DNA of 64,000 bases, from NCBI RefSeq assembly GCF_027942865.1, contig NC_134526.1, positions 1,379,001-1,443,000 on the forward strand. The letters are read 5' to 3'. Shown here piece after piece: positions 39,493 through 51,400 of this stretch; the first letter of the stretch is position 1, and the number at the start of each line of letters is the position of its first letter. This stretch comes from Odontesthes bonariensis. Taxonomy: Eukaryota; Chordata; Actinopteri; Atheriniformes; Atherinopsidae. A model generated the notes under the pieces. It searched no databases. It was not told the DNA's origin and worked only from the letters and a program-made list of their open reading frames with translations. The translations under genes and the position numbers were made by a program.

Positions 39493-42400
39493 CTGAAGAG
39501 AGACACGGGTCCATGTTGTTAAAGGTTCTGACCCCAACAAACCAGCAGTGGTCCGGGTTAATGAACACTAACTGGTCTCTGGTCCGGGTTAATAAACACT
39601 AACTGGTCTCTGGTCCGGGTTAATAAACACTAACTGGTCTCTGGTCCGGGTTAATAAACACTAACTGGTCTCTGGTCCGGGTTAATAAACACTAACTGGT
39701 CTCTGGTCCGGGTTAATAAACACTAACTGGTCTCTGGTCCGGGTTAATAAACACTAACTGGTCCGGGTTAATGAACACTAACTGGTCTCTGGTCCAGGTT
39801 AATGAACACTAACTGGTCCGGGTTAATGAACACTAACTGGTCCGGGTTAATAAACTCTAACTGGTCTCTGGTCCGGGTTAATAAACACTAACTGGTCTCT
39901 GGTCCGGGTTAATAAACACTAACTGGTCTCTGGTCCGGGTTAATGAACACTAACTGGTCTCTGGTCCGGGTTAATGAACACTAACTGGTCCGGGTTAATG
40001 AACACTAACTGGTCTCTGGTCCGGGTTAATGAACACTAACTGGTCCGGGTTAATGAACTCTAACTGGTCTCTGGTCCAGGTTAATAAACACTAACTGGTC
40101 TCTGGTCCGGGTTAATAAACACTAACTGGTCTCTGGTCCAGGTTAATAAACACTAACTGGTCTCTGGTCCGGGTTAATGAACACTAACTGGTCTCTGGTC
40201 CGGGTTAATAAACACTAACTGGTCTCTGGTCCGGGTTAATGAACACTAACTGGTCTCTGGTCCGGGTTAATAAACACTAACTGGTCTCTGGTCCGGGTTA
40301 ATAAACACTAACTGGTCTCTGGTCCGGGTTAATGAACACTAACTGGTCTCTGGTCCGGGTTAATAAACACTAACTGGTCTCTGGTCCGGGTTAATGAACA
40401 CTAACTGGTCTCTGGTCCGGGTTAATAAACACTAACTGGTCTCTGGTCCGGGTTAATAAACACTAACTGGTCCGGGTTAATGAACACTAACTGGTCTCTG
40501 GTCCGGGTTAATGAACACTAACTGGTCTCTGGTCCGGGTTAATAAACACTAACTGGTCTCTGGTCCGGGTTAATGAACACTAACTGGTCTCTGGTCCGGG
40601 TTAATAAACACTAACTGGTCTCTGGTCCGGGTTAATAAACACTAACTGGTCTCTGGTCCGGGTTAATAAACACTAACTGGTCTCTGGTCCAGGTTAATAA
40701 ACACTAACTGGTCTCTGGTCCGGGTTAATAAACACTAACTGGTCTCTGGTCCGGGTTAATGAACACTAACTGGTCCGGGTTAATGAACACTAACTGGTCT
40801 CTGGTCCGGGTTAATAAACACTAACTGGTCTCTGGTCCGGGTTAATAAACACTAACTGGTCTCTGGTCCGGGTTAATAAACACTAACTGGTCCGGGTTAA
40901 TAAACACTAACTGGTCTCTGGTCCGGGTTAATAAACACTAACTGGTCTCTGGTCCTGGTTAATAAACACTAACTGGTCTCTGGTCCGGGTTAATAAACTC
41001 TAACTGGTCTCTGGTCCTGGTTAATAAACACTAACTGGTCTCTGGTCCGGGTTAATGAACTCTAACTGGTCTCTGGTCCAGGTTAATAAACACTAACTGG
41101 TCTCTGGTCCGGGTTAATGAACACTAACTGGTCTCTGGTCCGGGTTAATGAACACTAACTGGTCCGGGATAATGAACACTAACTGGTCTCTGGTCCGGCT
41201 TAATGAACACTAACTGGTCTCTGGTCCGGGTTAATAAACACTAACTGGTCCGGGTTAATGAACACTAACTGGTCTCTGGTCCGGGTTAATGAACACTAAC
41301 TGGTCCGGGTTAATAAACACTAACTGGTCTCTGGTCCGGGTTAATGAACACTAACTGGTCTCTGGTCCGGGTTAATAAACACTAACTGGTCTCTGGTCCT
41401 GGTTAATAAACTCTAACTGGTCTCTGGTCCGGGTTAATAAACACTAACTGGTCTCTGGTCCGGGTTAATAAACACTAACTGGTCTCTGGTCTGGGTTAAT
41501 AAACACTAACTGGTCTCTGGTCCGGGTTAATAAACACTAACTGGTCTCTGGTCCGGGTTAATAAACACTAACTGGTCTCTGGTCCGGGTTAATAAACACT
41601 AACTGGTCTCTGGTCTGGGTTAATAAACACTAACTGGTCTCTGGTCCGGGTTAATAAACTCTAACTGGTCTCTGGTCCGGGTTAATGAACACTAACTGGT
41701 CTCTGGTCCGGGTTAATAAACACTAACTGGTCTCTGGTCCGGGTTAATAAACACTAACTGGTCTCTGGTCCGGGTTAATAAACACTAACTGGTCCGGGTT
41801 AACAAACACTAACTGGTCTCTGGTCCGGGTTAATAAACTCTAACTGGTCTCTGGTCCAGGTTAATAAACACTAACTGGTCTCTGGTCCGGGTTAATGAAC
41901 ACTAACTGGTCTCTGGTCCGGGTTAATGAACACTAACTGGTCTCTGGTCCGGGTTAATGAACACTAACTGGTCTCTGGTCCGGGTTAATAAACACTAACT
42001 GGTCTCTGGTCCGGGTTACTAAACACTAACTGGTCCGGGTTAATGAACACTAACTGGTCTCTGGTCCGGGTTAATAAACACTAACTGGTCCGGGTTAATG
42101 AACACTAACTGGTCTCTGGTCCAGGTTAATGAACACTAACTGGTCCGGGTTAATAAACACTAACTGGTCTCTGGTCCTGGTTAATGAACACTAACTGGTC
42201 TCTGGTCCGGGTTAATAAACACTAACTGGTCTCTGGTCCGGGTTAATGAACACTAACTGGTCCGGGTTAATAAACACTAACTGGTCTCTGGTCCGGGTTA
42301 ATGAACACTAACTGGTCTCTGGTCCGGGTTAATAAACACTAACTGGTCTCTGGTCCTGGTTAATAAACTCTAACTGGTCTCTGGTCCGGGTTAATAGTTA

Positions 42401-45400
42401 ATAAACACTAACTGGTCTCTGGTCCAGGTTAATAAACACTAACTGGTCTCTGGTCCGGGTTAATAGTTAATAAACTCTAACTGGTCTCTGGTCCGGGTTA
42501 ATAGTTAATAAACACTAACTGGTCTCTGGTCCGGGTTAATAAACACTAACTGGTCCAGGTTAATAAACACTAACTGGTCTCTGGTCCTGGTTAATAGTTA
42601 ATAAACACTAACTGGTCTCTGGTCTCTGGTTAATAGTTAATAAACTCTAACTGGTCTCTGGTCCGGGTTAATAAACACTAACTGGTCTCTGGTCCGGGTT
42701 AATAAACACTAACTGGTCTCTGGTCCGGGTTAATAAACACTAACTGGTCTCTGGTCCGGGTTAATAAACACTAACTGGTCTCTGGTCCGGGTTAATAAAC
42801 ACTAACTGGTCTCTGGTCCGGGTTAATAAACTCTAACTGGTCTCTGGTCCGGGTTAATAAACACTAACTGGTCTCTGGTCCGGGTTAATAAACACTAACT
42901 GGTCTCTGGTCCGGGTTAATAAACACTAACTGGTCTCTGGTCCGGGTTAATAAACACTAACTGGTCTCTGGTCCTGGTTAATAAACACTAACTGGTCTCT
43001 GGTCCGGGTTAATAAACACTAACTGGTCTCTGGTCCGGGTTAATAAACACTAACTGGTCTCTGGTCCGGGTTAATAAACACTAACTGGTCTCTGGTCCAG
43101 GTTAATAAACACTAACTGGTCTCTGGTCCGGGTTAATAAGCACTAACTGGTCTCTGGTCCTGGTTAATAGTTAATAAACACTAACTAGTCCCCACCTGCG
43201 CAGGTGTCTGAACAGCAGCTCCATGGTGTCGTGGTTCGGCAGAGGAAGTGACCGAACCAGGTCCTTCATGTAGGAAACTTTGAGGCTGTAGTCTGGAAGT
43301 TCTGCAGGAAACAAACGGGACGAGCTGCCGTCAGAAACAGCTTAAAACAGTAAAACAGTCAGAATGAGGTGAAGAAACAGTAAAACAGTCAGAAACAGTC
43401 AGAAAAAGTCAGAAACAGTAAAACAGTCAGAAACAGTCAGAAAAAGTCAGAAACAGTAAAACAGTCAGAAAAAAAGTGAAGAAACTGTCAAAAACAGTTT
43501 GAAACAGTCAGAAACAGTAAAACAGTCAAAAAAGGTGAAAAAACAGTAAAAAACAGTCAGAAAAAAGTGAAGAAACTGTCAAAAACAGTTTGAAACAGTT
43601 TGAAACAGTTTGAAACAGTGTGGAACAGTCAGAAAAACAGCCAGAAACAGTAAAAAAAAAAAAAAACAGTCAGAAAATTCAGAAACAGTTTCAAACTGTC
43701 AGAAACTGGTGATAAAATTAAATAGGAGGAGCAGGTGTGTTATTTGAACATTTCCCCGTGTTGGGGTGTCAGTCTGTACAGTTCTGCAAGTTGTGTGTTT
43801 GGGACTAACTGATGGCAGCGATGAACTTCTCAAAGGAGCTGAAGGGAAACAGCGGTTCTGGAAGCTCTCGAAAGAAAAGCTTCAAAGCTCCGGTGATGAC
43901 GTGGATCTCCTCCCACTGCCCGTCCTCCAGGTCCAGCTGCTCCTCTGCAGGAAGGAGAAAACAGCAGAAGAAGAAACCTTTAAACCAGCTGCTCCTCTGC
44001 AGGAAGGAGAAAACAGCAGAAGAAGAAACCTTTAAACCAGCTCTCTGCTGCAGCCTCAGAGGTTATCACTGACATTGCTGCACTTTTCCTCTCACATGTA
44101 CATCATTTCCTGATCATTCCTCAGGAGTTTGGAGTTTATAAAACCATAGCCAGAGGTGGGTAGTAACCAGTTCCATCTACTGGAGTAAGCCGCACAGTTA
44201 CCGTGATCCGCTTTGTGTCGCAGCCTCTGGATCACCGCCAGGTTCCCGCTCACTCTGTAGATCCCGTCCACATCCAGACCTGAACACACAAAGACCCGGC
44301 ACAGTCAGGACCCCATCTGCCATGTTTCACTCTCACAGACATGTTCGTTCTCCTCGGTGAGCCGAAGCAGAACACCGTCAGTGCTGTGAGTATCAGGGCG
44401 CCACAGGAAGTACAGACATCACTCCAGATGTGGCACAGTACGGAGAACACAAGATTTAGAACAACTGTCTCATTTCATAAAGCATCTCACACTGAAAAAA
44501 ACAACTCATAACATTTACTTAAAAGACACTTTGTAAGTATTTGCACTCAAATGATTTCAGTAATATTTAATGCTGCAATATCAAGTAAATGTTACTCACC
44601 ATAAAACAACAGTTGTGAAGATATTAAGTAATGTTTACTTAATTACATCTAAGTTTTAAGTTGTGTTTATTTAAACAAATGAAGTAAAGTCTACTTGTTT
44701 TTCATAGGCAGGAACATCTTTTTACTCAAAATTTGAAGTAAATTTTATATATTTGTAGTATTTGCTGTTATGAAGTAACTTAGTAGATTTTAACGATACA
44801 CTTTCAGAGTAAAGTTTATGTAGTATTCTAGGTTAGGCCTCCAGTTAAATACAGAAAAGGCTACATTTTGTGCTCTGATGAAGCAGCTGTGGTTAAAACA
44901 TCTGGAACCTTTACTTACTATATACTATCCCCTTCAGACCCTGCGTCCATTGGAATGGACATGACATATTTCTGTCTCTAAACCAATAAATACTCTGTAA
45001 TTTAATGATGCCAGCAGTGCATGTTACTGACTGGATCCTGATTATCCAATCACAACCATTTCATGACATTGAGCTCTGAGAGAGTGACAGACATCAGACA
45101 AGACGAGCAGAGAGGGAAGAGTAAGGGCCCATTTTCAATCAAAAATATCAATTTATGTTCATGCTGGCCAAATAAATTTGCTCTCAGTATAATTGTAACA
45201 GTTACAAGTGATAATATTTGACGTTATTTTGAATATATATCATATATTCCATTTTTTCAAAGTCTGATGTCCATTGCAATGGACATCAGGAGGTGGGCGG
45301 GTTCAGCTAACACTCACATGTTTAGTGTCAGTATGTAAAGAAACAACATACCTGTAAGTTTTTCATTTTCATACAGTTTACTATGGGAAAAACAGATTTT

Positions 45401-48400
45401 TCAGGTAATCTTATCTGCAGTCACACATCTATTGTGATCATGTGCATGTTCAGATTGCTTTATTTCTGTATCTTCTTGCAGGCTCCAGGTTTTCCTGGTG
45501 ATGACCTCACTGCTGTTCCCCGCCCACTCTGTGATACACCATCAACTTCACGTGCACGTTAAAAACTTAAGGGAGCTTTCACACAGATCAGACCCTAACG
45601 GCCGTGTTTTCCCTGCTTTTATTTGGTCAGTGTCGTGGTTCAAACTTCTTTAAAGGGAAGAACTCCTGAAACTGGATGCACTGAAAAAAGGGACTTTTTG
45701 CTGAAGTAAACTCTATTAGAGTAACTGTATTTCTAAGATTCAGGAAGAACTCGAGCTTCTTCAGTAAAATTAAACATTTTATTAACGTAATACATGAATT
45801 ATGGGGAAAGAGTAAGTTTTACTTAGGTTTCCTCATATAATTTAAATGTTTAATGGTTGTATGGTCATACAACATGAGCAACATGAACGCACCTCTCCGC
45901 TCCACCGTTCGGATGCACTTCTCCACAAACTTGGGGATGGTGGCGTTCTCCCTGTGGCACAGCGTGTCCAGGTGGCAGCCGAAGACGTTATCTGAGGACG
46001 GCAGAGGAGAGACAGGGTTCAGACTCCGTCAGAGGGAGAGGTGGGCGGCGCTCTGCGGCCTCTCCTACCTCTGATGTATCCCTTCTCCTTGACGCTCTGC
46101 AGCGTCGGCCGCCGCTGGAGGAAGCGCCGCAGCTTGGTCCGGACGCGACTCTGCTCGGAGTCGCCTGCAGAAGGATTCCTGGAGGCTGAGGCAGCAGGTG
46201 GAGAAGAAGAGGTTAACCCTTTGTGCGGCCTTAACATTGTGTTTACTCCCTTTGTCCTACAGGTCAGAAATGAGCCGCCCTACCAAAGCCCCAAACTAAA
46301 GCAACTTAATTGAATTTTAAATCCAAAATCTATTTTGTATGATGAAACCACCTGTTATTTATCTATTCAACTCAATTCAATACATTTTTATCATGTAGTT
46401 TTTGTTACACAATACAAAAAGACAATCACCAGTTTTCAGGATTACACTTTTTTTTTGGTCAGTTGGACCAACAGTTTTCTTGTTTTCTCAGTTTTCTTTT
46501 ACATAATAAAGGTTTATTATTGCTATTATATAAATGTGAAGTAATTACTTCTGAATTAATTAGATTGAAAGGGAAAAAAACAGTGAACTTTTTTCTGCTG
46601 TTTAAATGTTTTTATAATTCACGGGTCAAAAATGACCCATAAGACAATCTTTGTACCCTAGTGGTGTACAGCCCACATGGAAACATGAACAAAAATAAAG
46701 TGTGACTTTTTCTAATGATGGGGTCCCTTTAGGGAAAGTCATAAAAAGATAGTTTACGGTATTTTTTCTACAGCTAAACATGGTGGTGGGTCACTTTGGA
46801 CCCACAAGACAACAGGAGGGTTAAACCAGTTAAACCAGCTGCAGAATCAGTCATCACTGAGATGACAGCACGCCGCTGATGTCACGGCGCCGCTGATGTC
46901 ACGCTGTACTCACACGGCCTCTTCCTGTCTTTGTCCTCCTTGTCCGAGGCGCTCTCGTCGTCTTCCTCGCTCAGATGCTCCTTTTCCTGCACCGGGACAC
47001 AGCAGATCTGTTCACTGCGTCCTCTGTGAAGCCGTGCATGTGCATGTGCATGTGCATGTGCATGTGTGTGAGCGTGCACGTGGCCTCACCAGCTGGCGGA
47101 CGGTTTCCTGGATCACCTTCAGCCAGTCTGAGATGATGCTCTCGGTGTCGTACTGCATCAGGAACTCGCAGCCGTGCCGAGTCTTCAGCTGCGGGCGGAC
47201 ACATGTGATCAGCACCTGTAACCATGGTGACAGGCCGCCGCCGCCACCGCGGGGGGCGCCGCTTACCTCCACGACGTTCTTCTTGGATGACTTGTCTTTG
47301 GAGGCCCAGCCCATGGACGCCCCTCGGAGGTCGACGGTGTACTCGGGAACGATCTGAGACGCTTTGCCCTGAGGAAGACAGTCAGCATCGTCTTCATCAC
47401 AACAGGCGGAGTCATTGGATCTAAGATGGTCAGTGCGTATCGGTACGGGTCGGGTCAGTTCGTATCGGTACGGGTCGGGACAGTTCGTATCGGTACGGTT
47501 GGGTCGGGTCGCTTCGTATCGGTACGGGTCGGGTCAGTTCGTATCGGTACGGGTCGGGTCAGTTCGTATCGGTACGGGTCGGGTCAGTTCGTATCGGTAC
47601 GGGTCGGGTCAGTTCGTATCGGTACGGGTCGGGTCACTTCGTATCGGTACGGTTGGGTCGGGTCAGTTCGTATCGGTACGGTTGGGTCGGGTCGCTTCGT
47701 ATCGGTACGGTTGGGTCGGGTCGCTTCGTATCGGTACGGGTCGGGACAGTTCGTATCGGTACGGGTCGGGTCAGTTCGTATCGGTACGGGTCGGGTCAGT
47801 TCGTATCGGTACGGGTCGGGTCACTTCGTATCGGTACGGTTGGGTCGGGTCAGTTCGTATCGGTACAGGTCGGGTCAGTTCGTATCGGTACGGGTCGGGT
47901 CAGTTCGTATCGGTACGGTCGGGTCGGGTCAGTTCGTATCGGTACGGTCGGGTCGGGTCAGTTCGTATCGGTACGGGTCAGGTCACTTAGTATCGGTACG
48001 GTTGGGTCGGGTCGCTTCGTATCGGTACGGGTCGGGACAGTTCGTATCGGTACGGGTCGGGTCACTTCGTATCGGTACGGTCGGGTCGGGTCACTTCGTA
48101 TCGGTACGGTTGGGTCGGGTCAGTTCCTATCGGTACGGTTGGGTCACTTCATATCGGTACGGTTGGGTCTGGTCGCTTCGTATCGGTACGGTTGGGTCGG
48201 GTCACTTCGTATCGGTACGGGTCGGGTCACTTCGTATCGGTACGGGTCGGGTCACTTCGTATCGGTACGGTTGGGTCGCTTCGTATCGGTACGGGTCGGG
48301 TCGCTTCGTATCGGTACGGGTCGGGTCGCTTCGTATCGGTACGGGTCGGGTCGCTTCGTATCGGTACGGTTGGGTCGGGTCCCTTCGTATCGGTACGGGT

Positions 48401-51400
48401 CGGGTCGCTTCGTATCGGTACGGGTCGGGTCGCTTCGTATCGGTACGGGTCGGGTCGCTTCGTATCGGTACGGGTCGGGTCGCTTCGTATCGGTACGGTT
48501 GGGTCGGGTCGCTTCGTATCGGTACGGTTGGGTCGGGTCGCTTCGTATCGGTACGGGTCGGGACAGTTCGTATCGGTACGGGTCGGGTCGCTTCGTATCG
48601 GTACGGGTCGGGTCACTTCGTATCGGTACGGGTCGGGACAGTTCGTATCGGTACGGGTCGGGTCGCTTCGTATCGGTACGGGTCGGGACAGTTCGTATCG
48701 GTACGGGTCGGGTCGCTTCGTATCGGTACGGGTCAGGTCACTTCGTATCGGTACGGGTCGGGACAGTTCGTATCGGTACGGGTCGGGTCGCTTCGTATCG
48801 GTACGGGTCGGGACAGTTCGTATCGGTACGGGTCGGGTCGCTTCGTATCGGTACGGTTGGGTCGGGACAGTTCGTATCGGTACGGGTCGGGTCAGTTCGT
48901 ATCGGTACGGGTCGGGTCAGTTCGTATCGGTACGGTTGGGTCGGGTCAGTTCGTATCGGTACGGGTCGGGTCAGTTCGTATCGGTACGGGTCGGGTCAGT
49001 TCGTATCGGTACGGTTGGGTCGGGTCAGTTCGTATCGGTACGGGTCGGGTCAGTTCGTATCGGTACGGGTCGGGTCAGTTCGTATCGGTACGGGTCGGGT
49101 CAGTTCGTATCGGTACGGGTCGGGTCAGTTCGTATCGGTACGGGTCGGGTCGGGTATGGGACAGCACGGGACAGAATGGGACAGAATGGGACAGCATGGG
49201 ACAGAATGGGACAGCACGGGACAGAATGGGACAGAATGGGACAGAATGGGACAGAATGGGAAAAGCATGGGAACAGAATGGGACAGAATGGGACAGAATG
49301 GGACAGAATGGGACAGCATGGGACAGCAGGGTTCTTACAGCATTCCCAGTGGGAGCAGATTTGGGGTCTTTGTGGAAGGTGAGGATCCCCCCGTGGAGGA
49401 CGGTCCAGGACTGGCTCCAGTTCTTCCTGTGCAGCAGAAACACAAACAGCACACAGTCACCCTGAGCCCCCCATCGGCAGGTCGGACCCTAACCCTGAGG
49501 TTAGGGACCCTAACCCTGACCCTGAGGCCGCTCTCACCTGATCTTCTTGCCGTTGTCGGCCACTTTGGTCTTGTTGAGGACTCCGGCTTTCTCCAGCAGG
49601 TGGCACTGCTGAGACACAGACACACAGGTGAGTCCTCGGGTTTCCCTGTGAAACGTGACTCCTCCATAAACATGGGAGGGGTGAGCCAGAGTCCACCTGA
49701 GGGCTTTTATGCACCGCAGTCTAACTTTCCCCTTTAGTCTGACCGATCCTGGAAACATTTTCCAGGAAATCAGGAACTTAGGCCCACATGACACCCCCCC
49801 TGCAGCCCAGATCAGGCCCAGATCGGGCCCAGATCAGGCCCAGACCGGGCCCAGATCAGGCCCGGATCAGGCCCAGACCAGGCCCAGATCAGGCCCAGAT
49901 CGGGCCCGGATCAGGCCCAGACCGGGCCCAGATCAGGCCCAGATCGGGCCCAGATCAGGCCCGGATCAGGCCCAGACCGGGCCCAGATCAGGCCCAGATC
50001 GGGCCCAGATCGGGCCCAGATCAGGCCCGGATCAGGCCCAGATCAGGCCCAGATCAGGCCCGGATCAGGCCCAGACCAGGCCCGGATCAGGCCCAGATCG
50101 GGCCCAGATCAGGCCCGGATCAGGCCCAGACCGGGCCCAGATCAGGCCCAGATCGGGCCCAGATCAGGCCCAGATCGGGCCCGGATCAGGCCCGGATCAG
50201 GCCCAGATCAGGCCCAGATCGGGCCCAGATCAGGCCCAGATCGGGCCCGGATCAGGCCCGGATCAGGCCCAGACCAGGCCCATCTCACAGGTGAGTGATT
50301 AGAGGGTTAGTGGACACACACTCGGCAACCTTCTGGGCAACATGATGCGTTCACATGATGCGGTCACATGATGCGTTCACATGATGCGGTCACATGATGC
50401 GTTCACATGATGCATTCACATGATGCGGTCACATGATGCGGTCACATGATGCGTTCACATGATGCGTTCACATGATGCGGTCACATGATGCGGTCACATG
50501 ATGCGGTCACATGATGCGGTCACATGATGCGCCGACGCGGCCCGAGCTGCCCAGAAGGTTCCCGTCAGGTAACCAATGAGGTGTTAGTCTGCGCGTTAGA
50601 ACGGGGGTTAGTAACTGCACGGTTGCCAGGGAAACGTGCACTACACCCTGCAGCCAATCAGAACCTACATGCAGCTTGTGGGAGCCTGTGCTGTGATTGG
50701 ACAGATTCCTCCTCAGCCTGAACCTATTAGAGAACTGGATGAGGGAGAACTGGCATTAATGGATGGATGATGGATGATGGGGAGCAGGCGGGTGGGCGGG
50801 GCTAAGGTGAGTGTCTACCTGCGGACCGTCGGGCGACTCCCTCCGGCTGAACGCCTCGGTGAGGTCGGAGGCCACCCTCCTGTGGCCGGGGCTGAACGTC
50901 TGAACACAAAGATGGCCGACAGTTAGCTCTCACATCACATCTGCTCTGTTCTGCCTGCAGGAGTCTGACTTACGTCTTCAGCGATGCTGTGTCTCAAGCC
51001 TTTCACGTGCAGTGATGCTCCCTCCTCAGACACTCCATTTCCCATCAGCCTTTGCTGCAACAACCAAAAAGCCAAAGGATGAATGGAGGACATCCACAAA
51101 GGGCCTGCCCATAGATATGTGTAGAATCATAGATAGGTATAAAATGGCTAGATGTCTCGTCCGCGTTGCTGGGCAACGAAGTGGAACGTCCGCAGATGGC
51201 GGCCATCTTACCACAGGCAGCTCTCGCGCCGACAACATTGTGTTGATGGTGAAACATTCAAACATTCAAGACATAACTTGCTTAATTCTCAAACGTTAAG
51301 GTTATTATAAACATCAAAGTAGTAAGCTAATTATCACACTACAGATGAAGGCCATTTTTATTTTTTAAAATAAAAACATAAATATTTCACGTTTATTTGC

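Noticed and set aside
47426..49737. Plus-strand open frames of 680-694 codons (RYGSGQFVSVR repeats)
   Set aside because: They arise because the 25-bp CpG-rich unit has no stop in any plus frame; three frames are open at once, and the PH-domain exons are on the other strand.
49709..50302. Plus-strand RSGPDQAQ/PRPGPDQA frames
   Set aside because: Every plus frame of the 11-bp array is open; no splice or start support.
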